The translations under genes were made by a program, and so were the position numbers. 64,000 nucleotides of DNA from Sedimenticola thiotaurini (GTDB lineage Bacteria; Pseudomonadota; Gammaproteobacteria; Chromatiales; Chromatiaceae). This document shows, one piece after another, positions 52,899 through 61,954 of the stretch (positions within the stretch are counted from its first letter, which is position 1; every line of letters begins with the position of its first letter). The stretch is from assembly GCA_007713595.1 (NCBI GenBank), contig VMRY01000003.1, positions 434,001-498,000 on the forward strand. Direction: 5' to 3'. Under the pieces are notes generated by a model. The model worked only from the letters and a program-made list of their open reading frames with translations, was not told the DNA's origin and ran no database searches.

Positions 52899-53711
52899 GT
52901 GAGCTGGTGGGGAAAATTGGCCGGCGGAGCGTTCGGCTTTATGGTGGGTGGTCCCATCGGCGCCATACTGGGCGCGGTTCTGGGGCATAACTTGGACAAG
53001 GGGCTAAAAGGGCTAGGCAGTGATGAAAGGTTCGCCCCGGGCGATCAGGAGCGGGTGCAGACAGCCTTCTTTACAACCACCTTTACTGTCATGGGTGCCA
53101 TTGCCAAGGCGGATGGTCGAGTCTCTCCTGATGAGATTGCCCTGGCTAAGTCGGTTATGGCTGAAATGGATCTCAGCAGTGAGATGCGCCAGGCCGCCAT
53201 CAATCTGTTCAATCAGGGGAAATCTTCGGACTTTCCGCTGGATGAGGTGTTAGAGCAGTTCCGCACCGAGTGTCATCGGCGCAACACCCTGATCCAGATG
53301 TTCATCGAAATCCAGCTGCAGGCCGCCTATGCGGATGGCACGCTGGACAAGGCAGAGGAGCAGCTGCTGCTCCATATCTGCAGTCGCCTCGGGATACCGG
53401 AGTTTGCCTTCCGCCGACTGGAGAAGATGGTCCGTGCCGAACGCCATTTTAGTGGTCAGGCAGGTGGTGGGCGTCGTGCGGATAGCCGCCCTTCCGGCCC
53501 GACCCTGACCGATGCCTATGCGATTTTGAATGTTTCATCAAAAGCGAGTGATGCCGAGGTGAAGAAGTCTTATCGTCGGCTGCTCAGTCAGCATCACCCG
53601 GATAAACTGGTTTCGAAAGGTCTGCCGGAAGAGATGATGAAGATGGCGGCACAGAAGACCCATGAGATACGCCAGGCCTATGAAAAGGTCAAAGAGGCGC
53701 GGGGTATTTAG
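52899..53711 (+). CDS. djlA: DjlA-type co-chaperone: glycine-zipper span, TerB domain, J domain
   Basis: This 270-residue protein has an N-terminal Gly-rich membrane segment (GAFGFMVGGPIGAILGAVLG) and a TerB-like domain (about 55-170, MGAIAKADGRVSPDEIALAK). A C-terminal J domain (about 205-270) has the HPD motif in SQHHPDKLVSKG. It recruits and stimulates DnaK at the inner membrane. It starts at GTG with AGGAGG before it. Confidence 0.93.
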   Translation: MSWWGKLAGGAFGFMVGGPIGAILGAVLGHNLDKGLKGLGSDERFAPGDQERVQTAFFTTTFTVMGAIAKADGRVSPDEIALAKSVMAEMDLSSEMRQAAINLFNQGKSSDFPLDEVLEQFRTECHRRNTLIQMFIEIQLQAAYADGTLDKAEEQLLLHICSRLGIPEFAFRRLEKMVRAERHFSGQAGGGRRADSRPSGPTLTDAYAILNVSSKASDAEVKKSYRRLLSQHHPDKLVSKGLPEEMMKMAAQKTHEIRQAYEKVKEARGI

Positions 53712-53731
53712 TGCCAGAGATCCTAGGTCGT

Positions 53732-54166
53732 TCAGTAGTCGGCATAGACCTGGCTGTTACCCTTTTTATCAAAGGTCAGCACTTGATAGTGATCTTTTCG
53801 GCCCCCCTCCATGCCGGGAGATCCCATTGGCATGCCAGGTACAGTGAGTCCACTAACAGCGGGTTTCTCTTGTAGCAGTCGTTTAATCTCATTCGCCGGT
53901 ACATGGCCTTCAATTACATAACCAGAGACCTCTGCTGTGTGGCAGGAGGTGTGTTCCGGTTGGACTCCTAGCGACTGCTTAACCTGCTGCATTTTTGTTG
54001 TGTTATGGGCGGTGACTTCAAAGCCGTTCTGCTTCAGGTGTTTAATCCAGGCGCTGCAGCAGCCACAGGTGGGTGATTTGTAGACGGTAATGCGTTCGCC
54101 AGCGAAGGTGTGTGTACTGTTCAGTGTGAAAAGAGTCGCCGTAATCAAGCGCAGGATTTGTTTCAT
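53732..54166 (-). CDS. DUF411 periplasmic metal-binding protein
   Basis: This 144-residue protein has a signal peptide (MKQILRLITATLFTLNSTHTFA). The family core is VYKSPTCGCCSAWIKHLKQN, with HTSCHTAEVSGYVIEGHVP and the Met-rich VPGMPMGSPGME. It is related to copper- or metal-linked CopG-type proteins; the Cys and Met pattern suggests Cu binding. I use ATG 54166 rather than a TTG three codons earlier. Confidence 0.88.
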   Translation of the reverse strand: MKQILRLITATLFTLNSTHTFAGERITVYKSPTCGCCSAWIKHLKQNGFEVTAHNTTKMQQVKQSLGVQPEHTSCHTAEVSGYVIEGHVPANEIKRLLQEKPAVSGLTVPGMPMGSPGMEGGRKDHYQVLTFDKKGNSQVYADY

Positions 54167-54199
54167 TATCTGCAAGCCTTATGTAAGTTGAGTCGCTGA

Positions 54200-55411
54200 C
54201 TATTTTACTTCTCTGTCTCTGACGCCCAGGAGATAAAGGATACCATCCAGCCCCAAGGTTGAGATCGAGTGCCGGGCGTTTTCACGAACCAGCGGTTTGG
54301 CGTGGAAGGCGACGCCCAGTCCAGCCAGGCTCAGCATGGGCAGATCGTTGGCGCCATCTCCTACGGCGATAACCTGTTCCAGGCTGATGCCCAGATCGCG
54401 GGCCATCTCCTGCATCAGTTCAGCCTTCTTGGCTCCATCCACAATCTCTCCTTTCACTTCGCCCGTTAGCTTTCCATCCTGAATATCAAGTGCATTGGCC
54501 GAGAAAAAATCGACCCCCAGTTTTTGCTGTAGGTGATTGGCAAAATAACTGAATCCGCCCGATAGGATGCCAACCTGATAGCCCAGGCGTTTGAGGTTGG
54601 AGATCAGTCTTTCCGCGCCTTCCGTAATAGGTAAGTTGTCGGCAATTCCTTTCAGTACCGATTCGTCCAGTCCCTTGAGCAGGGCCATACGCCGGCGAAA
54701 GCTCTCATTGAAATCTATCTCTCCACGCATTGCTGATTCCGTGATGGCGGAGACCGCTTCGCCGACGCCGGCTGCCTTGGCGAGTTCATCGATCACTTCC
54801 ACCTGAATCAAGGTGGAGTCCATATCAAAAACAATCAATCTGCGGTTGCGCCGATAGAGGTCATCGGCCTGGAAGGCGACATCCACCTCATCCCGGCTGC
54901 TGATCTCCAGCAGGTCCTGTCTCAGCAAGGTGATATCCTCAGTCGCACCCCGTACCGTGAATTCGACACAGGCGCGCTTGTGATTATTTGTGCTGCGCAG
55001 TGAGAAGCGTCCTGAGAGGCGTGTGATGCTGTCTATATTGAGGCCGTGCTGTGAGACCACCTGGGCCACATGGGCAATCGTTGATGCGGTCAACTTGCGC
55101 CCCAGCAGGGTAACGATATAGCGCTGTTTGCCCTGATGGCTGACCCAGCGCTCATACTCATCCTCATCAATAGGGGTGAAGTTGATCTGCAGGCCGAGTT
55201 GGTGTGCCTGGAACAACAGGTCTTTCACTACCGGACCTGACTGGGCCTGTGGGGGGATCTCCAGCAACATGCCAAGCGAGAGGTGGTCATGAATCACCGC
55301 TTGGCCCACATCCAGTATATTCACCTCATGATCCGCCAGTACTCCGGTCAGGGCAGCGGTCAGTCCAGGGTGATCTTTACCTGTAACATTGAGCAGGATG
55401 ATTTCACGCAT
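54200..55411 (-). CDS. serB: Phosphoserine phosphatase with ACT domains
   Basis: This 403-residue enzyme makes serine from phosphoserine. The first half has ACT-type regulatory folds (LLNVTGKDHPGLTAALTGVL). The HAD domain has the nucleophile motif FDMDSTLIQVEVIDELAK, LSGGFSYFA and AVGDGANDLPML. It is longer than E. coli SerB (322) because of the extra ACT region, as in many gammaproteobacteria. The ycgL gene ends 3 bases upstream, so they form an operon. Confidence 0.95.
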   Translation of the reverse strand: MREIILLNVTGKDHPGLTAALTGVLADHEVNILDVGQAVIHDHLSLGMLLEIPPQAQSGPVVKDLLFQAHQLGLQINFTPIDEDEYERWVSHQGKQRYIVTLLGRKLTASTIAHVAQVVSQHGLNIDSITRLSGRFSLRSTNNHKRACVEFTVRGATEDITLLRQDLLEISSRDEVDVAFQADDLYRRNRRLIVFDMDSTLIQVEVIDELAKAAGVGEAVSAITESAMRGEIDFNESFRRRMALLKGLDESVLKGIADNLPITEGAERLISNLKRLGYQVGILSGGFSYFANHLQQKLGVDFFSANALDIQDGKLTGEVKGEIVDGAKKAELMQEMARDLGISLEQVIAVGDGANDLPMLSLAGLGVAFHAKPLVRENARHSISTLGLDGILYLLGVRDREVK

Positions 55412-55414
55412 GGC

Positions 55415-55702
55415 CTAGATGGTCTCACCGTCGTTCATGTCCGGGATCAGGTTGGGTGGCATCTGCAAATGATAGCCGATGTTTTTCAGGTTGTTGATTA
55501 CCTTGCTGACATCCTCTCTGGCAAGATTGCGATCAGGATGCAGCTCCAGTTCCATGACCAGCAGGGGGGTGCCAAAGCGTTTCATCAGTGCATCAGGAAT
55601 GTCTTCAAAGTTTTCCTCTTTGGCATGATAGAGATACATCTCCTCTTTCTTGCTGCTGCGGTAGATCCAGCAGGGGGTTGTGGTGCTGTCAGTATCAGTC
55701 AT
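55415..55702 (-). CDS. YcgL domain protein
   Basis: This 95-residue protein shows the YcgL pattern: CWIYRSSKKEEMYLYH at the N terminus, IPDALMKRFGTPLLVMELEL and the end GYHLQMPP. The fold is known from structures but the function is not. It is translated just ahead of serB. Confidence 0.88.
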   Translation of the reverse strand: MTDTDSTTTPCWIYRSSKKEEMYLYHAKEENFEDIPDALMKRFGTPLLVMELELHPDRNLAREDVSKVINNLKNIGYHLQMPPNLIPDMNDGETI

Positions 55703-55733
55703 GGTGGGAGCAGGGCCGGCAAAAAGAGCTATT

Positions 55734-56000
55734 CTAACCTGATTTAGCTCTCTGCGCAGAGATCAGCCGGCGCTTATCGAGGGCGCTCAGCTGCTTCAGT
55801 TCCCATTCACGTCGACAGGCTGCTGAACGGGTATCGGCCGGTTCATGGTAAACCAGTTCAAGGGGCCTTCGTGCGCGGGTGTATTTAGCTCCCTTGGGGC
55901 TGTGATTATGTTCGTGAACGCGACGTTCAAGATCGGTGGTGATGCCGGTGTAGAGGGTGCTATCACTGCACTGCAGGATATAGACGTACCAGATTTGCAT
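55734..56000 (-). CDS. GIY-YIG nuclease superfamily protein (UPF0213-like)
   Basis: This 88-residue protein has the short GIY-YIG fold: WYVYILQCSDSTLYTGITTD with the GIT variant, then RRVHEHNHSPKGAKYTRARR and EWELKQLS with the catalytic Glu. DNA repair or recombination is suggested for the family but not shown. Confidence 0.9.
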   Translation of the reverse strand: MQIWYVYILQCSDSTLYTGITTDLERRVHEHNHSPKGAKYTRARRPLELVYHEPADTRSAACRREWELKQLSALDKRRLISAQRAKSG

Positions 56001-56047
56001 GCCAGAGTGTAAGCGACCCGGCCGCGAACGGCCAGGTCAGGTTCGGT

Positions 56048-57160
56048 CTAGAAGAAGTCTTCGTCCGAGATCGACATGGAGGCCTTGCCTTCCACATTAC
56101 CACTTTCAGCGAGGCGGATTTTCAAAGAGAGGTTGTTACGTGAGTCCGCATTGGCCAGCGCCTCTTCAAGGGTTATCTGTCCATCTTTGTAGAGTATGTA
56201 AAGGGCCTGGTCAAAGGTCTGCATGCCGCGCTCGGTACCCTGCTCCATCGCCTCCTTGACAGCATGGATGTCCCCTTTCTGGATCAGTTCCGCCACAAAC
56301 GTGGTCAGCAACATGATCTCTACCGCAGGCACGCGCTTGCCATCCTTGCTCTTGATGAGTCGCTGTGAGATCACTGACTTCAGGTTGAGGGAAAGATCCA
56401 TGTAAAGCTGGTGATGTGCTGAGTCGGGGAAGAAGTTGACGATACGATCCAGTGCCTGGTTGGCGTTATTGGCGTGCAGAGTGGAGAGACAAAGATGACC
56501 TGTCTCGGCATAAGCGATGGCATGCGACATGGTCTGCCGGTCACGAATCTCACCAATCAGGATCACATCCGGTGCCTCGCGCATGGCGTTTTTCAAGGCC
56601 ACCTCGTAGGAGAGGGTGTCCAGTCCCACCTCGCGCTGATCGACAACGGACTTTTTATGGGTATGCAGGAACTCCACGGGATCCTCGATGGTGAGGATGT
56701 GGCCTGTCGCATTCCGGTTTCTGTGGTCAATCATGGATGCCAGGGTAGTGGACTTACCCGAGCCGGTTGAACCTACCACCAGGATCAGGCCACGGGGCAT
56801 CATGATCAACTCTTTCAGTGACTGGGGCAGCTTTAACGCCTCGATACTGGGGATATCGCCCTTGATGTAGCGAATTACCATCGCTACATCGCCCCGTTGG
56901 CGGAATACGTTGACACGAAAACGACCCAGACCCTCAATCGAGACCGCCAGGTTGCACTCCATGGTGGCCTCAAACTCTTTCACCTGATCATCACTCATAA
57001 TCGAATAGGCGAGTTTACGAACGGCACCATGACCCATAGGTGTATCGCCAATGGGCATTGTGCGCCCTTCCGCCTTCAGGTTGGGGGGGGCACCTGTGCT
57101 GAAAAACAGGTCAGATCCGTTTTTCTGAACCATCAGCTTCAGGTAGGGGATGATCTCCAT
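56048..57160 (-). CDS. pilU: PilU-type pilus retraction ATPase
   Basis: This 370-residue cytoplasmic AAA ATPase has Walker A GSTGSGKSTTLASM, an Asp box in ILTIEDPVEF, Walker B DVILIGEIRD and a His box in ETGHLCLSTLHANN. The N terminus (KNGSDLFFSTGAPPNLKAEG) and the long C-terminal tail ending SDEDFF place it with PilU rather than PilT. It helps PilT retract type IV pili. No pilT is next to it in the window. Confidence 0.9.
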   Translation of the reverse strand: MEIIPYLKLMVQKNGSDLFFSTGAPPNLKAEGRTMPIGDTPMGHGAVRKLAYSIMSDDQVKEFEATMECNLAVSIEGLGRFRVNVFRQRGDVAMVIRYIKGDIPSIEALKLPQSLKELIMMPRGLILVVGSTGSGKSTTLASMIDHRNRNATGHILTIEDPVEFLHTHKKSVVDQREVGLDTLSYEVALKNAMREAPDVILIGEIRDRQTMSHAIAYAETGHLCLSTLHANNANQALDRIVNFFPDSAHHQLYMDLSLNLKSVISQRLIKSKDGKRVPAVEIMLLTTFVAELIQKGDIHAVKEAMEQGTERGMQTFDQALYILYKDGQITLEEALANADSRNNLSLKIRLAESGNVEGKASMSISDEDFF

Positions 57161-57364
57161 AATTTATTTCTCCGACTGGGCTGGCCCAATAATCATTCTT
57201 GTTCCATTATAGGCGGCAGATATCTCTGGGAATGAAGGGCAGGATTGAAAAGGAAGTGTGACACAGTTCACAGCTGGCTGTAGTGCCGATTTTCCCGACT
57301 ACTTTTCTGGGGCAATTTGGCTTCCATAGTTAACTTATAACGACATACTTAACAAGGAATCTTC

Positions 57365-58165
57365 ATGGGTGAACTGACACTCAGCCAGCTCTACTTTTAT
57401 CCCGTTAAATCACTACGCGGGCTGTCTCTTGAACGGGCACCGGTGGATGGGCGTGGTATTCATTTTGATCGACACTGGATGGTGGTTGATGACCAGGGGG
57501 ATTTTGTTACCCAGCGCCAGCATCCAAAAATGGCCTTGGTACGAACCGCCCTTACCCCGTCAGGTCTGCGCCTGTCGGCACCGGCGATGGCCGATCTGGA
57601 TATTGAGTTTGAGCCAAAAGAGAGCGAGCAGCAGACGGTTCAGGTGTGGGGTGATCACTGCCTGGCAGAGAGCGCGGGTGTTGCAGCCGCTGAGTGGCTC
57701 AGCCATTTTCTCGGCCTGAATTGCCGACTCTTCTTCATGCCAGAGTCGACCCGGCGTCCGGTTGATCCGGGTTATGCGGAGACGGATGACCAGGTTGGAT
57801 TTGCCGATGGATTTCCCTTCCTGCTCATCTCGGAGGCTTCACTGGCAGATCTGAACGGCCGACTGGAGCAGCCGTTGCCCATGCTGCGCTTCCGTCCCAA
57901 TCTGGTTGTATCGGGCTGCGAGCCCTATGCTGAGGACAGCTGGCGGCGTATCCGTATTGGCGATATCACTTTCCGGGTAGCCAAGCCCTGTTCACGTTGC
58001 GTGATTCCGACTATCAATCCAGAGACAGCCGAGAAGTCTGTTGAGCCGTTGCGTACGCTAAACAGCTATCGACGCGAGGGAAACAAAGTCTATTTTGGTC
58101 AGAACCTGTTGCATGACGGTGTTGGCGAATTACGTGTTGGCACGACGGTAGAGGTGTTGGAGTAA
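57365..58165 (+). CDS. MOSC domain protein (YcbX/mARC-like, molybdenum cofactor binding)
   Basis: This 266-residue protein has the N-terminal beta barrel (YFYPVKSLRGLSLERAPVDG) and a MOSC domain whose Cys ligand is in VAKPCSRCVIPTI. Such proteins reduce N-hydroxylated compounds with molybdenum cofactor. Compared with E. coli YcbX it lacks the C-terminal ferredoxin domain. It converges on rlmJ. Confidence 0.9.
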   Translation: MGELTLSQLYFYPVKSLRGLSLERAPVDGRGIHFDRHWMVVDDQGDFVTQRQHPKMALVRTALTPSGLRLSAPAMADLDIEFEPKESEQQTVQVWGDHCLAESAGVAAAEWLSHFLGLNCRLFFMPESTRRPVDPGYAETDDQVGFADGFPFLLISEASLADLNGRLEQPLPMLRFRPNLVVSGCEPYAEDSWRRIRIGDITFRVAKPCSRCVIPTINPETAEKSVEPLRTLNSYRREGNKVYFGQNLLHDGVGELRVGTTVEVLE

Positions 58166-58188
58166 CCCTCTGGCTGACTGCAGATTGG

Positions 58189-59016
58189 CTACTCTGGTAT
58201 CAGGTTCTGAATGGTGTGATGGCCTTCCTCAGGCGCAAACCACTGCTGGAGGCGGGGTAACAAAGCCGACAGTTCAGTTGCCAAAGTCCAGGGTGGATTG
58301 ATCGCAATGATTCCGCTGCCGGTCATGCCATGATCCGGTGTGTCGGGTGAGAGGCAGAGTTCAAATTGCCACACATCTTTAATCGGGCGCTGTCGCAGCT
58401 GTTTGATCATGTCAACGATCTGGGTCCGCTGTACAACCGGATACCAAAGCAGAAAGGTGGCGTTGGGCATGCGCTTGTGGCCTTCCCCCAGGGACGCTAC
58501 GGCCTGTTTGTACTCCTGCTTGACCTCAAATGAGGGGTCCATCAATACCAGTGCCCGTCCCTTGATAGCCGGGAGCAGCGACTTGAGTGCCAAGTGCCCA
58601 TTGCTCTGGGATACCTTGATTCTTCGGTCAGCCCCAGCCCACTGACTCAACCTTGGAAAATCGGTTGAATGGAGCTCAAAGAGGCGAAGCTGATCACGCG
58701 GACCTAAAAGATCAGCAGCGATCTGGGGCGATCCGGGATAGTGCCCATTTGATAGGTGCCGCTTGAGTATCTCTCCATAGGGGGCAAACTCAGAATCAAG
58801 CAGCTGCTCTTTGACTGCGCCAACGCCCCGTTCGAATTCGCCCGTCTTCTGGCTCATCGAGTTACCAATCGGATAGCGCCCAGTGCCCGCATGAGTGTCA
58901 ATGTAGAGTATCGGTGTTGGCTTCTGGGTCATGTAATGCAGGGTCTTTGCCAAGATCAGATGTTTTAGAACATCGGCAAAATTTCCGGCATGGAAGGCAT
59001 GTCTATAGCTGAGCAT
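58189..59016 (-). CDS. rlmJ: 23S rRNA adenine-N6 methyltransferase RlmJ
   Basis: This 275-residue protein opens MLSYRHAFHAGNFADVLKHL, the RlmJ hallmark. The methyl donor site is IDTHAGTGRY and the catalytic motif is LMDPSFEVK. It methylates A2030 of 23S rRNA in E. coli. Confidence 0.94.
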   Translation of the reverse strand: MLSYRHAFHAGNFADVLKHLILAKTLHYMTQKPTPILYIDTHAGTGRYPIGNSMSQKTGEFERGVGAVKEQLLDSEFAPYGEILKRHLSNGHYPGSPQIAADLLGPRDQLRLFELHSTDFPRLSQWAGADRRIKVSQSNGHLALKSLLPAIKGRALVLMDPSFEVKQEYKQAVASLGEGHKRMPNATFLLWYPVVQRTQIVDMIKQLRQRPIKDVWQFELCLSPDTPDHGMTGSGIIAINPPWTLATELSALLPRLQQWFAPEEGHHTIQNLIPE

Positions 59017-59087
59017 AGAAAAATCCAGGCAGAATCGATTATGTGGGTCTGTTGCAAAAGCTTTTGTGTCTGGCCTGAAAGCGAGAA

Positions 59088-59327
59088 TTAATCGTCGGCT
59101 TTTTTAACCCGGATTTTACTGCCTGCCAGGTCAAAGCCGTTGAGCATCTTCATGGCCGCTTTGGCCTCACCCGGCTTGGGCATGTTTATAAAGCCAAAGC
59201 CTTTGGATAGGCCGCTCTCCTTATCCATGATAATGGTACAGGACTGTATCGCCCCATAGGGCTCAAACAGGGCTTGCAGCTCCTCTTCCGAGGTTGTGCG
59301 TGGGAGGTTGCGGATCAGGAGTTTCAT
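59088..59327 (-). CDS. Small RRM RNA-binding protein
   Basis: This 79-residue protein is a single RNA-recognition motif with RNP2 (KLLIRNLP) and RNP1 (KGFGFINM) intact. Bacterial proteins of this type bind single-stranded RNA; their roles are mostly unclear. Confidence 0.9.
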   Translation of the reverse strand: MKLLIRNLPRTTSEEELQALFEPYGAIQSCTIIMDKESGLSKGFGFINMPKPGEAKAAMKMLNGFDLAGSKIRVKKADD

Positions 59328-59417
59328 GGAGTTACCGTATTGAAAGGGTGATTTCTGATTATACCTCTGACAGGGGTATGAGGAGGTATTTTTATTGGCG
59401 GGAGAGGGGGTGACGGG

Positions 59418-61337
59418 TTAGTAATCCTCACTAACCAATGCGGTTTCAGTCTGCTCCAGCTCCTCGCAGGCCATCAACCACTGCTCTTCAGTCTCGTTCA
59501 GCTCCTGGGTGATGCGGGTTTTGTCAGCCAACAGTCTCTTGAGCTGGGTCTTCTGGCTGGCGTCGTAGATAGCCGGATCGGCCAGGGCCGCTTCTAACTG
59601 GATGGACTGATGATTCAGTTCTTCGAGCATTTTCTCCAGTTGCTGCACCTCTTTGCGCAGTGGTTGCAGCTGTTTTCTGCGCTCGGCTTCCAGGCGTTTC
59701 TTATCTTTGCGGGCGGCGGCGCTGGTTTCTGGCTCACTGCTGTTGCGCTCTTTGCGCAGGTCGGCACTGCGGTTATCCGCCAGCCAACGGGGGTATTCGT
59801 CCAGATCGCCTTTAAACTCATCGACATTGCCGCCGTGCACCAACAGAAGTACATCAGTGGTGGTGCGTAGCAGATGCCGATCATGCGAGACCACCACCAT
59901 GGCCCCTTCAAAATCCTGCAGGGCCTGACTCAGTGCGTGGCGCATCTCCAGATCGAGGTGATTGGTGGGTTCATCGAGTAGCAGCAGGTTAGGCCGCTGG
60001 TAGACCAGCAGGGCCAGGACGAGACGGGCTTTTTCGCCACCCGAGAAGGGTGCCACCGGGCTCTCGGCACGCTCTCCGGCAAAGCCAAAGCCGCCAATGA
60101 AATCCCGCATCGACTGCTCAGTGGCTTTGGGGTCCAGTCGTAACAGATGGGCGAGGGCACTCTCCTGTGGATTCAGCTGATCCAGCTGATGCTGGGCAAA
60201 ATAGCCGATCTTAATGTCCTGTGCTGTTTCACGTTTCCCACCGCTGGGTGCGAGTTCGCCAGCCAGCAGTTTGATCAGGGTCGATTTGCCCGCCCCATTG
60301 GGGCCGAGCAGGCCGATTCGATCGCCGGGAGAAAGATTCATATTGACCCGGTTCAGAATCTGTTTCTCCGCATAACCGGCGGAGGACTCCAGCAGCTTGA
60401 GCAGCGGATTGGGTGTCTTGTCCGGTTTCTTGAAACTGAAATGGAACGGTGAATCGACATGGGCTGGAGCGATCAGCTCCATCCGCTCCAGGGCCTTGAG
60501 TCGACTCTGGGCCTGCCGTGCCTTGGTGGCCTGGGCGCGAAAACGGTCGACATAACTGCGGATATGGGCCACTTCCCGCTGCTGCTTCTCAAAGGCCGAT
60601 TGCTGATTGGCCAGTCGTTCTGCGCGTATCTTTTCAAACGCCGAGTAGTTCCCGGTGTAGAGGGTCATCCGCTCCTGTTCGATATGGGCGATATGGCTGG
60701 TAACGCTATCGAGAAAATCCCGGTCATGGGAGATCAGCAGCAGGGTGCCAGCATAACTCTTCAGCCACTCTTCCAGCCAGATGACGGCATCAAGATCCAG
60801 ATGGTTGGTCGGCTCGTCCAGCAGTAGCAGGTCGGAGCGACACATCAGGGCACGTGCCAGATTGAGTCGCATACGCCAGCCACCGGAGAAACTGTTCACC
60901 GGATGGTGTTCTTCGCCTGGCTTGAAGCCGAGTCCGTGTATCAGGCGGGCCGCACGGGATTGGGCGGTGTAGCCGCCGATAATATCCAGCCGGTTGTGCA
61001 ACTCAGCCACAAGCTCACCCTGGTGCGCAGCTTCTGCTTTGGCCAGTTGCTGCTCAATCTGGCGCAGTTCACTGTCTCCGTCGAGGACATAGTCCAGTGC
61101 CTTTCGCGGATCGGCGGGTGTCTCCTGGGCGACATGAGCAATCACCCAGTCCTTGGGGCAGTAGAAATCGCCGGCATCGGCATGTAGCTGATCACGGATC
61201 AGTGCGAACAGGCTGGATTTCCCTGTGCCGTTGGCACCGGTCACGCCAACCCGTTGTCCTGGATGGACAATAAAGGTGGCGTCGGTGAACAGGGCTTTAA
61301 TCCCTCGGCGCAGGCTGAGTTTATCGAATCGGAGCAT
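59418..61337 (-). CDS. ABC-F ribosome-associated ATPase, YheS-like
   Basis: This 639-residue protein has two ABC ATPase domains in one chain: Walker A GANGTGKSS and GPNGAGKST, signatures SGGWRM and SGGEKA. A linker full of Arg/Lys/Gln and a C-terminal coiled coil (about 555-630) complete it. It has no membrane spans. The length and C-terminal coil match YheS. ABC-F proteins act at the ribosomal E site to relieve stalls. Confidence 0.92.
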   Translation of the reverse strand: MLRFDKLSLRRGIKALFTDATFIVHPGQRVGVTGANGTGKSSLFALIRDQLHADAGDFYCPKDWVIAHVAQETPADPRKALDYVLDGDSELRQIEQQLAKAEAAHQGELVAELHNRLDIIGGYTAQSRAARLIHGLGFKPGEEHHPVNSFSGGWRMRLNLARALMCRSDLLLLDEPTNHLDLDAVIWLEEWLKSYAGTLLLISHDRDFLDSVTSHIAHIEQERMTLYTGNYSAFEKIRAERLANQQSAFEKQQREVAHIRSYVDRFRAQATKARQAQSRLKALERMELIAPAHVDSPFHFSFKKPDKTPNPLLKLLESSAGYAEKQILNRVNMNLSPGDRIGLLGPNGAGKSTLIKLLAGELAPSGGKRETAQDIKIGYFAQHQLDQLNPQESALAHLLRLDPKATEQSMRDFIGGFGFAGERAESPVAPFSGGEKARLVLALLVYQRPNLLLLDEPTNHLDLEMRHALSQALQDFEGAMVVVSHDRHLLRTTTDVLLLVHGGNVDEFKGDLDEYPRWLADNRSADLRKERNSSEPETSAAARKDKKRLEAERRKQLQPLRKEVQQLEKMLEELNHQSIQLEAALADPAIYDASQKTQLKRLLADKTRITQELNETEEQWLMACEELEQTETALVSEDY

Positions 61338-61409
61338 GGCGGCGGATTCTACCGCGTTATCTCTCCAAACGGGAGGGTGCGTTGCGTTTTCTCGCGCCGG
61401 GTAAATGGA

Positions 61410-61868
61410 TCAGGGGTTGCTGGGCATACTATCCTGCCGTGCAGCCAGGACGTCATAGCCCTTCAGTTGAAACTCTGCAATCTCAATTGAGCGGTCGTAG
61501 TGTTTGTTTAACTCTGCAATGGCTCCCTTCTCGCCTTTTTCCCAGGCGCGTTTTGCAAATGCCTCGGAGAGGGCGATGAACATGCGCTGGGTATGGTAAT
61601 GGGTTAGGTCATGATTGGGTTTGTGAGATTGCAGTCGATTGATTACCTGGAACTTCTGCAGCAGTTCGGCATGATAGGCGCGGTTATAAAAGAGATTGGC
61701 AATAGCCGTCTCACCGCAGTTTTCTGCCAGCTGACGCATCTGGCTGGGGGCATATTCGCTGCTGTGGGAGAACGGGTTATTGCAGTCATTATGACCGGCC
61801 ATGACGGAGCTGCTCATGATTGGCAGACCGCTCAGTACGACCAGAATCAATAGAATACGGTAACTCAT
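61410..61868 (-). CDS. Hypothetical periplasmic protein
   Basis: This 152-residue protein has a signal peptide (MSYRILLILVVLSGLPIMSS), two Cys (in HNDCNNPF and ENCGETA) that could form a disulfide, and a His-rich middle (SHKPNHDLTHYHTQR). I know no family for it. GAGG precedes the ATG at 61868. Confidence 0.65.
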   Translation of the reverse strand: MSYRILLILVVLSGLPIMSSSVMAGHNDCNNPFSHSSEYAPSQMRQLAENCGETAIANLFYNRAYHAELLQKFQVINRLQSHKPNHDLTHYHTQRMFIALSEAFAKRAWEKGEKGAIAELNKHYDRSIEIAEFQLKGYDVLAARQDSMPSNP

Positions 61869-61954
61869 ACGACACCTCACACCCGTTCTTTTTCAATGCC
61901 TTAGTTACCAGTGTAGACAGAATATTTCAGATTTGTGTAAACAAAGGTTACTGA